DNA of 64,000 nucleotides from Heyndrickxia vini (lineage in GTDB: Bacteria > Bacillota > Bacilli > Bacillales > Bacillaceae_C). Each line of letters starts with the position of its first letter. Positions within the stretch are counted from its first letter, which is position 1. Below are positions 11,377 to 19,732 of the stretch, one piece after another. The notes under the pieces are model-generated. The model was given only the letters and a program-made list of their open reading frames with translations. It was not told the DNA's origin and did not search any database. The translations under genes were made by a program, and so were the position numbers. Location of the stretch: contig NZ_CP065425.1 of assembly GCF_016772275.1 (NCBI RefSeq), positions 102,001-166,000 on the forward strand. The letters run 5' to 3'.

Positions 11377-11526
11377 ATGCAAAGAAAAATAGTACTAGCT
11401 TGTGAACAATGTGGGTCGAGAAATTACTCGACATTTCATAATAAACAAACAGATACTGAACGGTTAGAAGTGAAAAAATTTTGTAAACATTGCAATACCC
11501 ATCATGTTCATCGTGAAACAAAGTAA
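11377..11526 (+). CDS. rpmGB: 50S ribosomal protein bL33 (zinc-ribbon form)
   Basis: A 49-residue protein beginning [13 protein letters not shown], with four cysteines in two CxxC pairs (C9/C12, C36/C39), so it is the zinc-binding form. It lies between sigH and secE, the position of rpmGB in B. subtilis. An AGTAGGTG site precedes ATG 11377. Bacilli often carry several L33 paralogues that change with zinc supply; only one is in this window. Confidence 0.93.
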   Translation: MQRKIVLACEQCGSRNYSTFHNKQTDTERLEVKKFCKHCNTHHVHRETK

Positions 11527-11582
11527 AATCGATATTTACTAGAATCATTGAGGATTCAACTTATATACCGGAGGTTACAAAC

Positions 11583-11762
11583 ATGTCGATTGCGAAATTC
11601 TTTCGAAATATAGCATCAGAAATGAGAAAAGTTAGTTGGCCAAAGAAGAAAGAGCTTACTAGTTATACAATTACGGTAGTATCTACAGTTGTTATACTTG
11701 CGGTATTTTTCATGGTCGTAGATTTAGGCATTTCATCACTAATTAAATGGATTTTAAAATAA
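11583..11762 (+). CDS. secE: Preprotein translocase subunit SecE
   Basis: A 59-residue single-span membrane protein that clamps the SecY channel. The cytosolic part carries the conserved EMRKVSWPKKKEL motif, followed by one hydrophobic segment (about residues 28-50). GGAGG precedes ATG 11583. The length is that of the short Gram-positive SecE. Confidence 0.95.
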   Translation: MSIAKFFRNIASEMRKVSWPKKKELTSYTITVVSTVVILAVFFMVVDLGISSLIKWILK

Positions 11763-11810
11763 TATATTATAGATTTTAAATCTTTGTATTGAATAACTTC
11801 TATCTATGCA

Positions 11811-11819
11811 TGGTATAAT
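11811..11819 (+). promoter_or_regulatory. Extended -10 promoter upstream of nusG
   Basis: TGGTATAAT (TATAAT at 11814-11819) is an extended -10 element. The best -35 is TTGAAT at 11789 with a long 19-base spacer, so recognition probably depends on the TGn. Transcription would begin near 11826, upstream of a terminator-like hairpin. Confidence 0.6.
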
Positions 11820-11844
11820 GGAAATAAATAAGTGCAATTTTTAG

Positions 11845-11863
11845 CCCGGTTAACGGGTTTTTT
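11845..11863 (+). terminator. Intrinsic terminator inside the nusG leader
   Basis: Stem CCCG/CGGG (11845-11848 / 11854-11857) with a five-base loop, then six Ts. It can end secE transcripts. Because the extended -10 promoter lies upstream of it, it could also attenuate nusG. Confidence 0.6.
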
Positions 11864-11926
11864 CAATTTTTAAAAATAATTAATAATTAATAAGCCGGGG
11901 AGGGACGGACGTTTAAGTCCTTATGA

Positions 11927-12460
11927 ATGGAAAAGAATTGGTATGTTGTTCATACGTATTCTGGTTATGAAAACAAAGTAAAAGCTAACCTAGAAAAGCG
12001 TGTGGAATCAATGGCGATGCAAGATAAAATATTTCGGGTAGTTGTTCCGGAGGAAGAAGAAACAGAAATCAAAAATGGCAAGAAAAAAGTAACTAAGCGG
12101 AAGGTATTTCCAGGATATGTGCTAGTAGAAATTATTATGACAGATGATTCTTGGTATGTTGTACGTAATACACCAGGAGTAACAGGTTTTGTAGGGTCTG
12201 CTGGATCCGGTTCAAAACCGACTCCACTACTTCCTGATGAAGTAAAGGTCATTTTAAAACATATGGGAATGGAAGAAAAACGAGTGGATGTCGACTTTGA
12301 AGTTGGTGAATCGGTAACGGTAAAAGAAGGCCCGTTTGCTAACTTTACAGGAAAAATTGAAGAAATTGATCATGATAAAGGCAGAGCTAAAGTTATGGTT
12401 AGCATGTTCGGCCGAGAAACACCTGTCGATTTAGTTTTTACGCAAATTGATAAAATATAA
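11927..12460 (+). CDS. nusG: Transcription termination/antitermination factor NusG
   Basis: The 177-residue protein has the NGN domain (NWYVVHTYSGYE at the start, VFPGYVLVEI in the middle) that binds the RNA polymerase clamp, and a C-terminal KOW domain (GPFANFTGKIEEID). ATG 11927 matches the family N terminus but has no ribosome site at normal distance. The nearest, GGGGAGGGA, ends about 20 bases upstream and is separated by a small GGAC/GTCC hairpin. Confidence 0.96.
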   Translation: MEKNWYVVHTYSGYENKVKANLEKRVESMAMQDKIFRVVVPEEEETEIKNGKKKVTKRKVFPGYVLVEIIMTDDSWYVVRNTPGVTGFVGSAGSGSKPTPLLPDEVKVILKHMGMEEKRVDVDFEVGESVTVKEGPFANFTGKIEEIDHDKGRAKVMVSMFGRETPVDLVFTQIDKI

Positions 12461-12471
12461 TTTGAAACAAC

Positions 12472-12500
12472 TTGATATTTATCATTAAAAATGGTAACAT
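12472..12500 (+). promoter_or_regulatory. Sigma-A promoter for rplK-rplA
   Basis: TTGATA (12472-12477), a 17-base spacer and TAACAT (12495-12500) preceded by TGG (extended -10). The leader to rplK is about 120 bases. Confidence 0.65.
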
Positions 12501-12570
12501 TCTTTAGGTCAGTATGTTCTACTGAACAAATATATATATTCTTTATTTAAATAAAGATTCTTCTAAATGA

Positions 12571-12597
12571 GTGGGAGGGAAAATTCCCTATTACCAC
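12571..12597 (+). promoter_or_regulatory. Putative L1-binding autoregulatory site before rplK
   Basis: A leader hairpin opens with GTGGGAGGG, pairs GGGAA with TTCCC, and closes with CTATTACCAC. A near copy lies before rplA. Ribosomal protein L1 represses its own operon through such mRNA sites in bacteria; assigning this hairpin to L1 is an inference from position and repetition. Confidence 0.5.
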
Positions 12598-12624
12598 ATC
12601 ACGGACTTTAAGGAGGTGTGTCTC

Positions 12625-13050
12625 GTGGCTAAAAAAGTAGTTAAAATTGTAAAATTACAAATTCCTGCTGGTAAAGCAAACCCAGCTCCGCCGGTTGGTC
12701 CTGCACTTGGTCAAGCTGGTGTGAATATCATGGGATTCTGTAAGGAGTTTAACGCTCGTACAGCTGATCAAGCTGGATTAATTATCCCTGTTGAAATTAC
12801 GGTATTTGAAGACCGTTCATTTACATTTATCACTAAAACCCCACCTGCTGCAGTTTTACTTAAAAAAGCAGCTGGAATCGAATCAGGTTCTGGTGAGCCT
12901 AACCGTAAAAAGGTAGCAACTGTTAAGCGTGACAAAGTACGTGAAATCGCTGAAACAAAAATGCCTGACTTAAATGCAGCAAGCGTTGAATCAGCAATGC
13001 GTATGGTTGAAGGTACTGCGCGCAGCATGGGTATTGTAATCGAGGATTAA
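12625..13050 (+). CDS. rplK: 50S ribosomal protein uL11
   Basis: A 141-residue protein of the GTPase-associated centre, needed for RelA-type sensing of uncharged tRNA. It has the typical N terminus [25 protein letters not shown] and the C-terminal rRNA-binding domain ([15 protein letters not shown]). GTG 12625 follows AAGGAGGTGTG; an upstream in-frame ATG at 12571 lies inside the leader hairpin and is rejected. Confidence 0.96.
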   Translation: MAKKVVKIVKLQIPAGKANPAPPVGPALGQAGVNIMGFCKEFNARTADQAGLIIPVEITVFEDRSFTFITKTPPAAVLLKKAAGIESGSGEPNRKKVATVKRDKVREIAETKMPDLNAASVESAMRMVEGTARSMGIVIED

Positions 13051-13083
13051 TCGATACAATAAAATTGGTTTTTCGTCCGACGG

Positions 13084-13115
13084 GGTTGCGATGCTAGAAA
13101 AAATTGCTCGCAACC
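13084..13115 (+). other. Intercistronic hairpin between rplK and rplA
   Basis: A seven-base-pair stem GGTTGCG/CGCAACC (13084-13090 / 13109-13115) with a weak TTTAT tail. It may slow or process the transcript; there is no strong T run. Confidence 0.45.
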
Positions 13116-13122
13116 TTTATTC

Positions 13123-13148
13123 GTGGGAGGTAAATCCGCTAAAACCAC
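13123..13148 (+). promoter_or_regulatory. Second L1-type site before rplA
   Basis: GTGGGAGG at 13123, a short A/T loop with TCCGCTA, then ACCAC ending at 13148. It matches the rplK leader motif in its outer eight and five bases. It lies just before the rplA ribosome site (GAGGAGG). Confidence 0.45.
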
Positions 13149-13168
13149 ATTCGAGGAGGAAAATTAGA

Positions 13169-13870
13169 ATGGCTAAAAAAGGTAAAAAGTACGTTGAAGC
13201 TTTAAAATTAGTAGATCGTACGAATGCTTATTCTGTAAATGAAGCAATTGAATTAGTAAAGAAAACAAACTTCACAAAGTTTGACGCAACAGTTGAAGTT
13301 GCATTTCGTCTTGGAGTAGATCCTAAGAAAGCAGATCAACAAATTCGTGGTGCAGTTGTCCTTCCTAACGGAACTGGTAAAACACAACGCGTATTAGTAT
13401 TTGCTAAAGGTGAAAAAGCGAAAGAAGCGGAAGCTGCTGGAGCGGACTATGTAGGCGATAGCGATTATATCAACAAAATCAACCAAGGTTGGTTCGAATT
13501 TGATGTTATTGTTGCAACACCTGATATGATGGGTGAAGTTGGTAAACTTGGTCGTGTTCTTGGACCTAAAGGTTTAATGCCAAACCCTAAAACTGGCACA
13601 GTTACATTTGATGTGACTAAAGCTATTAATGAAATCAAAGCTGGTAAAGTTGAATACCGTGTAGATAAATCTGGTAACGTTCATGTTCCAGTTGGTAAAG
13701 TATCATTTGATAACGAGAAACTAGTTGAAAACTTTACAACAATCTTTGATACATTATTAAAAGCAAAACCAGCAGCTGCAAAAGGAACTTACATGAAGAA
13801 CATTTCTGTTACTTCAACAATGGGACCTGGTGTAAAGGTTGATGCTTCATCTTTCTCTGTAAAAAACTAA
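13169..13870 (+). CDS. rplA: 50S ribosomal protein uL1
   Basis: A 233-residue protein that forms the L1 stalk and moves E-site tRNA; it is also a translational repressor of its own operon. Typical segments include the N terminus [16 protein letters not shown] and the [18 protein letters not shown] signature. ATG 13169 follows CGAGGAGGAAAATTAGA. In-frame codons back to 13091 run through the leader and are not expected to be translated. Confidence 0.96.
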   Translation: MAKKGKKYVEALKLVDRTNAYSVNEAIELVKKTNFTKFDATVEVAFRLGVDPKKADQQIRGAVVLPNGTGKTQRVLVFAKGEKAKEAEAAGADYVGDSDYINKINQGWFEFDVIVATPDMMGEVGKLGRVLGPKGLMPNPKTGTVTFDVTKAINEIKAGKVEYRVDKSGNVHVPVGKVSFDNEKLVENFTTIFDTLLKAKPAAAKGTYMKNISVTSTMGPGVKVDASSFSVKN

Positions 13871-13871
13871 G

Positions 13872-13900
13872 TTGACATCAAGAAAAACCTTTGCTATAAT
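13872..13900 (+). promoter_or_regulatory. Consensus sigma-A promoter for rplJ-rplL
   Basis: Perfect TTGACA (13872-13877), a 17-base spacer and perfect TATAAT (13895-13900) with an extended TGC. It is among the strongest promoters in the window and starts right after the rplA stop. Confidence 0.88.
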
Positions 13901-13906
13901 TAGTGC

Positions 13907-14055
13907 TGTTGTTAAAAATAAATACATTTGTACCGTAGACAGTAGGTGCTATTAGTAGCTTAATTTCCTACCGAGGTAATGCGATATATATTATAGTTTA
14001 AAAGCTATATGCATTAAACCTCCATGTCTACTTTGAGATATGGAGGTTTTCATAT
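13907..14055 (+). promoter_or_regulatory. L10 leader RNA with terminator
   Basis: The leader contains the L10-leader-like segment CCGTAGACAGTAGGTGC and its pairing partner CCTACCGAGG. It ends in a terminator with stem AAACCTCCAT/ATGGAGGTTT (14016-14025 / 14040-14049) and a short T run. By family knowledge the L10(L12)4 complex binds this RNA and favours termination, matching L10 and L7/L12 output to demand. Confidence 0.87.
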
Positions 14056-14123
14056 TTCGGTATAAGTGGTTGTGATTTAAACCTTGATTTTAAATCATCT
14101 AGTAATTTTCAGGAGGTGTAAAG

Positions 14124-14624
14124 ATGAGCAGTGCAGTTGATCAAAAGAAACTAATTGTAGACGAGATTGCTGATAAGTTAAAATCAAGCGTCTCTACAGT
14201 AATTGTAGATTATCGTGGGTTAAATGTTGCCCAAGTAACTGAATTACGTAAACAACTTCGTGATGCAGGCATTGAGTTCAAAGTTTATAAAAACACTTTA
14301 ACTCGCCGTGCAGTAGAAGTGGCTGGATTAACTGGTTTAGAAGATTCTCTAACAGGCCCTAACGCAATTGCATTCAGTAATGAAGATGTAGTTGCACCAG
14401 CGAAAATTTTAAATGAATTTGCTAAAAAGAATGAAGCTCTAGAAATTAAAGCAGGTGTGATTGAAGGAAATACTGCATCAGTTGAAGAAATTAAAGCCCT
14501 TGCAGATCTACCATCTCGCGAAGGTTTACTTTCTATGTTGCTTAGCGTTCTTCAAGCACCAATCCGCAACTTGGCTCTTGCTACAAAAGCTGTTGCAGAT
14601 CAAAAAGAAGAACAAGGCGCGTAA
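14124..14624 (+). CDS. rplJ: 50S ribosomal protein uL10
   Basis: A 166-residue stalk-base protein whose C-terminal helix binds L7/L12 dimers. The N-terminal rRNA-binding domain has [20 protein letters not shown] and [14 protein letters not shown] 14124 follows AGGAGGTGTAAAG. It is the first gene after the L10 leader and is paired with rplL 83 bases downstream. Confidence 0.96.
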   Translation: MSSAVDQKKLIVDEIADKLKSSVSTVIVDYRGLNVAQVTELRKQLRDAGIEFKVYKNTLTRRAVEVAGLTGLEDSLTGPNAIAFSNEDVVAPAKILNEFAKKNEALEIKAGVIEGNTASVEEIKALADLPSREGLLSMLLSVLQAPIRNLALATKAVADQKEEQGA

Positions 14625-14707
14625 GTATATTAGTATTTTTGCGTAATGCCTATTGAAATTTAAAAAAGTAATGATAAATTTATATGAAAAATTAGGAGGA
14701 TATTATA

Positions 14708-15070
14708 ATGACTAAAGAACAAATCATTGAAGCTGTCAAAGAAATGACAGTTCTTGAACTAAATGACCTTGTTAAAGCTATTGAAGAAGAATTTGGTGTA
14801 ACTGCTGCTGCTCCAGTTGCAGTTGTAGGTGCTGCTGGTGGCGAAGCTGCTGCAGAAAAAACTGAATTTGATGTAGTACTTGCTAGTGCAGGTTCACAAA
14901 AAATTAAAGTAATTAAAGTTGTTCGTGAAATCACAGGTCTTGGCCTTAAAGAAGCGAAAGAAGTTGTTGACAACGCTCCTAAGTCTCTTAAAGAAGGCGT
15001 TGCTAAAGAAGAAGCTGAAGAAATCAAAGCTAAACTTGAAGAAGTTGGAGCTAGCGTTGAAGTTAAGTAA
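14708..15070 (+). CDS. rplL: 50S ribosomal protein bL12 (L7/L12)
   Basis: A 120-residue acidic stalk protein that recruits translation GTPases. It has an N-terminal dimerisation helix region, an alanine-rich hinge (about residues 35-50) and the C-terminal domain with [21 protein letters not shown], the GTPase-contact helix. AGGAGGATATTATA precedes the ATG. A terminator follows closely. Confidence 0.97.
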   Translation: MTKEQIIEAVKEMTVLELNDLVKAIEEEFGVTAAAPVAVVGAAGGEAAAEKTEFDVVLASAGSQKIKVIKVVREITGLGLKEAKEVVDNAPKSLKEGVAKEEAEEIKAKLEEVGASVEVK

Positions 15071-15081
15071 TCATTGTGATG

Positions 15082-15115
15082 AAAAAAAGCTCGCTGTATA
15101 AAGCGGGCTTTTTTT
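15082..15115 (+). terminator. Terminator after rplL
   Basis: Stem AGCTCGCT/AGCGGGCT flanked by A and T runs (15082-15088 A, 15109-15115 T). Confidence 0.88.
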
Positions 15116-15168
15116 GTCTATTTTTGTAATATACCATAATTGAAGAATTTCTTTAGGGATGTGATGTG

Positions 15169-15777
15169 ATGACTAATCATTATTATTCCCGTAATCCGGA
15201 AATAAAAAGTAATCCAGTATATTGGGAGTTTCGTCTTCGCGGACAAGTATTTCGATTTAAAACGGATCAAGGTGTTTTTTCGAAAAAGGAAGTAGATTTT
15301 GGTTCACGATTTTTAATTGATATGTTCAAAATGCCTGATATAAATGGTCCAATCCTTGATGTGGGATGTGGATACGGTCCAATTGGTTTAGCGATTGCGA
15401 AAATGTCAGTGGATCGCAGTGTTCATATGATTGATGTAAATCATCGTGCGCTTAACTTGGCAAAGGAAAATGCTGAGACTAATTCGATTACGAATGTAGC
15501 AATATACGAAAGTGATAGATATGAAAATGTGAAAGAAACTGAGTTTGCAGCAATTGTAACAAACCCGCCGATACGGACCGGGAAAAATGTGGTACATGAT
15601 ATTTTAACAAACAGCTTCAAACATCTAAAAGTAGGTGGAGAACTTTGGGTAGTCATCCAAAAGAAACAAGGTGCTCCATCAGCTAAAGCTAAATTAGAGG
15701 AAATCTTTGAAGAAGTTAAAGTTGTAGGTAAAAATAAAGGATATTATATATTAAAAGCGAAAAAGCTTGACGACTAG
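15169..15777 (+). CDS. RsmC-like 16S rRNA guanine methyltransferase (YbxB family)
   Basis: A 202-residue class I AdoMet-dependent methyltransferase. The glycine-rich motif ILDVGCGYGPIGLAIAK is near residue 60, and the catalytic TNPPIRTGKNV (NPPF-like) is near 125. The family methylates small-subunit rRNA guanines; the exact target is inferred. ATG 15169 is chosen over the GTG three bases earlier because of AGGGATG spacing. Position between rplL and rpoB matches ybxB. Confidence 0.85.
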   Translation: MTNHYYSRNPEIKSNPVYWEFRLRGQVFRFKTDQGVFSKKEVDFGSRFLIDMFKMPDINGPILDVGCGYGPIGLAIAKMSVDRSVHMIDVNHRALNLAKENAETNSITNVAIYESDRYENVKETEFAAIVTNPPIRTGKNVVHDILTNSFKHLKVGGELWVVIQKKQGAPSAKAKLEEIFEEVKVVGKNKGYYILKAKKLDD

Positions 15778-15795
15778 TTTGGCATGTGTTAGCAT
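15767..15795 (+). promoter_or_regulatory. Putative rpoBC promoter overlapping the ybxB-like stop
   Basis: TTGACG (15767-15772), a 17-base spacer and TAGCAT (15790-15795) with a TGT extension. It would give a leader of about 220 bases to rpoB, containing a TTATGTC/GACATAA inverted repeat (15944-15950 / 15972-15978). Confidence 0.5.
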
Positions 15796-16018
15796 TAAAA
15801 AATGCCAATATGATATTTTCTATAATTATATCCAAATTCAATATGTCAAGTATATTTTTTGGCTATTATGGAAAATACTTATAAAATAATAGCTCGTCAT
15901 GTGAAAATTGTGGTTTTTATAGAAAACCCTTTTTCTTTTTGTCTTATGTCAGTCTGGTTGTCCTGCCATTAGACATAATAGACGCAACCAAAACGCTTGA
16001 TTTGAGGGGTGAATTTAG

Positions 16019-19000
16019 TTGACAGGTCAACTTGTTCAGTATGGACGACACCGCCAACGCAGAAGTTTTGCGCGTATTAGCGAAGTTCTAGAATTACCAA
16101 ATCTTATTGAAATTCAAACCTCTTCGTATCAATGGTTTCTTGATGAGGGTTTGAGAGAAATGTTCCAAGACATTTCGCCTATTGAAGATTTCGCTGGAAA
16201 TCTATCTTTAGAATTTATTGATTATAGTCTCGGGGAACCAAAATACTCTGTTGAAGAATGTAAAGAGCGTGATGTTACGTATTCTGCATCTCTTCGAGTA
16301 AAAGTTCGTCTTGTTAACAAAGAGACTGGTGAAGTAAAAGACCAAGATGTATTTATGGGTGATTTCCCGTTAATGACAGAAACAGGAACATTTATCATTA
16401 ATGGAGCAGAACGGGTTATTGTATCACAACTTGTTCGTTCGCCAAGTGTGTATTTTAATGGAAAAATGGATAAAAACGGAAAGCAAGGGTTTGGTGCAAC
16501 TGTTATTCCAAACCGTGGTGCTTGGCTCGAATACGAAACAGATGCAAAAGACGTAGTTTATGTACGTATTGATCGTACAAGAAAATTACCTGTAACTGTT
16601 CTTTTGCGTGCACTCGGGTTCGGCTCTGATCAAGAAATCATCGATCTATTAGGAGATAACGAGTACATTCGTAATACGCTTGAAAAGGATAATACGGAAA
16701 GTACAGAAAAGGCGTTATTAGAAATCTATGAACGTCTACGTCCGGGTGAACCTCCAACAGTAGAAAACGCAAAGAGTTTGTTAGTATCACGCTTTTTTGA
16801 TCCAAAACGCTATGATTTAGCAAATGTTGGACGTTATAAAATTAATAAAAAGTTACATTTGAAAAACCGCCTATTTGGTCAGAGATTAGCAGAGACGCTA
16901 GCGGATCCTGAAACGGGTGAAATTATCGCAGAAGAGGGAACTACTCTTGACCGTCGTACATTAGATAAAATCTTACCGAATTTGGAAAACGGAACTGGTT
17001 TTAAAGTCTATCCACAAGTTGGTGGTGTGGTAGAGGATGATATCGTTCTTCAATCCATAAAAATCTATGCTCCGATTGACGACGGAGAAAAGATAATCAA
17101 TGTAATCGGAAATGCTAACGTAGATGTGAGTGTAAAAAATATTACACCAGCAGATATTATTTCTTCCATTAGCTATTTCTTTAATTTATTGCATGGTGTT
17201 GGTATTACAGATGATATCGATCACTTAGGTAATCGTCGATTACGCTCTGTTGGTGAATTGTTGCAGAATCAATTCCGTATTGGGTTATCTCGTATGGAAA
17301 GAGTCGTACGTGAAAGAATGTCCATCCAGGATATTAACACAATCACACCGCAACAATTAATTAACATTCGTCCGGTTATCGCGGCTATTAAAGAATTCTT
17401 TGGTAGTTCACAGCTTTCGCAATTTATGGATCAAACCAATCCGTTAGCAGAATTAACACATAAACGTAGACTTTCCGCGTTAGGACCTGGTGGTTTAACT
17501 CGTGAACGTGCAGGCATGGAAGTACGTGACGTTCACTACTCCCATTATGGTCGTATGTGTCCAATTGAAACGCCTGAGGGACCAAACATTGGTTTGATTA
17601 ACTCGCTTTCATCATATGCGAAAGTAAATCCATATGGATTTATCGAAACGCCTTACCGCCGCGTTGATCCTGAAACTGGAAAGTTAACAGATCACATTGA
17701 TTATTTGACAGCGGATGAGGAAGACAATTACATTGTTGCACAGGCAAATTCCAGAATTGCGGATGATGGCTCATTTGTCGATGATGAAGTTATTGCTCGT
17801 TTTAGAGGTGAAAATACTGCTTTTAAACGTGACCGTATTGATTATATGGACGTATCACCTAAACAAGTAGTTTCTGCTGCGACTGCATGTATCCCATTCT
17901 TAGAAAATGACGATTCAAACCGTGCGTTAATGGGAGCGAACATGCAACGTCAAGCAGTGCCTCTAATGCAGCCAGAAGCTCCAATTGTTGGTACAGGTAT
18001 GGAACATGTTTCTGCTAAAGACTCTGGTGCGGCTGTAATTTGTAAACATGATGGAATTGTTGAACATGTTGAAGCACGTGAAATTTGGGTACGTCAAGTT
18101 AAAGACGTTGATGGCCAAGAAGTTAAAGGTGATTTAAATAAATATCGCCTACAAAAATTTATTCGTTCAAACCAAGGAACATGCTACAACCAACGTCCAA
18201 TTGTTAGTGTTGGAGATCGTGTTACAAAAGGCGAAGTACTTGGTGACGGACCTTCTATGGAAAAAGCAGAACTAGCACTAGGTCGAAATGTTCTAGTAGC
18301 ATTTATGACTTGGGACGGCTACAACTATGAAGATGCCATTATCATGAGCGAAAGACTTGTTAAAGATGATGTTTACACATCTATCCATATAGAAGAATAT
18401 GAATCTGAAGCCCGAGATACGAAACTAGGGCCAGAAGAAATGACACGTGATATTCCTAACGTTGGGGAAGACGCTTTACGTAACCTAGATGAACGTGGAA
18501 TTATCCGTGTTGGAGCAGAAGTAAAAGACGGAGATCTGCTAGTCGGTAAAGTAACGCCAAAAGGTGTGACGGAACTTACAGCTGAAGAACGTTTATTACA
18601 TGCAATTTTTGGTGAAAAAGCGCGTGAAGTGCGTGATACATCACTGCGTGTACCTCATGGTGGGGAAGGAATTGTCTTAGATGTTAAAGTCTTTAACCGT
18701 GAAGATGGAGACGAACTTCCACCGGGTGTTAATCAGCTAGTGCGTGTATACATTGTACAAAAACGTAAAATTCATCAAGGGGATAAAATGGCGGGACGCC
18801 ACGGTAACAAAGGGGTAATTTCCCGTATTCTCCCTGAAGAAGATATGCCATTCTTACCTGATGGTACACCGGTAGATATTATGTTAAATCCGCTAGGGGT
18901 TCCTTCTCGTATGAATATCGGTCAGGTCCTTGAATTACATTTAGGTATGGCAGCGAGATATCTAGGTATTCATGTAGCAACCCCAGTTTTTGATGGTGCT

Positions 19001-19576
19001 ACAGAAGAAGATGTTTGGGAAACAATTGAAGAAGCTGGAATGGCGAATGATGCGAAAACAATCCTCTATGATGGTCGAACTGGAGAACCGTTTGATAATC
19101 GTGTATCAGTTGGTATCATGTATATGATTAAATTGGCACACATGGTAGATGATAAGCTTCACGCACGTTCGACTGGACCGTATTCACTTGTTACTCAACA
19201 GCCACTTGGTGGTAAAGCACAATTCGGTGGACAACGTTTTGGTGAGATGGAGGTATGGGCGCTTGAAGCATATGGTGCAGCCTATACACTACAAGAAATC
19301 TTAACAGTTAAGTCTGATGACGTTGTAGGTCGTGTGAAAACTTATGAAGCTATTGTAAAAGGTGAAAATGTTCCTGAACCAGGTGTTCCAGAATCATTTA
19401 AAGTATTGATTAAGGAATTACAAAGTTTAGGTATGGATGTCAAGATTCTTTCTAGTGATGATCAAGAAATTGAAATGCGAGACTTAGAAGATGAAGATGA
19501 TGTAAATCAAGCTGACACTTTAAACATTGCACCTGAGTCTAGAGAAGAATCAGAAATTGTTGCCTCGAAGGAATAA
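16019..19576 (+). CDS. rpoB: DNA-directed RNA polymerase subunit beta
   Basis: The 1185-residue beta subunit forms half of the polymerase active cleft. Recognisable parts include the N-terminal protrusion, the rifampicin region ([20 protein letters not shown] and [10 protein letters not shown]), which has the sensitive-type sequence, and the C-terminal [22 protein letters not shown] segment that binds beta-prime. The start is TTG 16019, after GAGGGGTGAA, as in B. subtilis. The acidic C-terminal tail is of Bacillus type. rpoC follows after 156 bases that hold an unusual palindrome. Confidence 0.98.
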   Translation: MTGQLVQYGRHRQRRSFARISEVLELPNLIEIQTSSYQWFLDEGLREMFQDISPIEDFAGNLSLEFIDYSLGEPKYSVEECKERDVTYSASLRVKVRLVNKETGEVKDQDVFMGDFPLMTETGTFIINGAERVIVSQLVRSPSVYFNGKMDKNGKQGFGATVIPNRGAWLEYETDAKDVVYVRIDRTRKLPVTVLLRALGFGSDQEIIDLLGDNEYIRNTLEKDNTESTEKALLEIYERLRPGEPPTVENAKSLLVSRFFDPKRYDLANVGRYKINKKLHLKNRLFGQRLAETLADPETGEIIAEEGTTLDRRTLDKILPNLENGTGFKVYPQVGGVVEDDIVLQSIKIYAPIDDGEKIINVIGNANVDVSVKNITPADIISSISYFFNLLHGVGITDDIDHLGNRRLRSVGELLQNQFRIGLSRMERVVRERMSIQDINTITPQQLINIRPVIAAIKEFFGSSQLSQFMDQTNPLAELTHKRRLSALGPGGLTRERAGMEVRDVHYSHYGRMCPIETPEGPNIGLINSLSSYAKVNPYGFIETPYRRVDPETGKLTDHIDYLTADEEDNYIVAQANSRIADDGSFVDDEVIARFRGENTAFKRDRIDYMDVSPKQVVSAATACIPFLENDDSNRALMGANMQRQAVPLMQPEAPIVGTGMEHVSAKDSGAAVICKHDGIVEHVEAREIWVRQVKDVDGQEVKGDLNKYRLQKFIRSNQGTCYNQRPIVSVGDRVTKGEVLGDGPSMEKAELALGRNVLVAFMTWDGYNYEDAIIMSERLVKDDVYTSIHIEEYESEARDTKLGPEEMTRDIPNVGEDALRNLDERGIIRVGAEVKDGDLLVGKVTPKGVTELTAEERLLHAIFGEKAREVRDTSLRVPHGGEGIVLDVKVFNREDGDELPPGVNQLVRVYIVQKRKIHQGDKMAGRHGNKGVISRILPEEDMPFLPDGTPVDIMLNPLGVPSRMNIGQVLELHLGMAARYLGIHVATPVFDGATEEDVWETIEEAGMANDAKTILYDGRTGEPFDNRVSVGIMYMIKLAHMVDDKLHARSTGPYSLVTQQPLGGKAQFGGQRFGEMEVWALEAYGAAYTLQEILTVKSDDVVGRVKTYEAIVKGENVPEPGVPESFKVLIKELQSLGMDVKILSSDDQEIEMRDLEDEDDVNQADTLNIAPESREESEIVASKE

Positions 19577-19625
19577 CTCCTTTTAGACGATTTGAAATAT
19601 ATATTCAAAAATGATTAATGTTGCT

Positions 19626-19685
19626 CTAGCGCCAAGCCCCTTAGGTTTCGTCTCATGGAGGTAGGCCTAAGGTGGAAGGCGCTAG
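19626..19685 (+). repeat. Nested palindrome in the rpoB-rpoC gap
   Basis: Outer arms CTAGCGCC (19626-19633) and GGCGCTAG (19678-19685) are perfect complements. Inner arms CCTTAGG (19639-19645) and CCTAAGG (19666-19672) are also perfect. The loop contains a GGAGG-like sequence. There is no T run, so it is not a simple terminator. Confidence 0.7.
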
Positions 19686-19732
19686 TTGTATTTCTTCGGG
19701 TAAAACTTGTAGACGAAAAGGGAGGTAGACCC

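Noticed and set aside
17398-17520. Possible rifampicin-resistance changes in rpoB
   Set aside because: The [20 protein letters not shown] region matches the sensitive Bacillus sequence as I know it.
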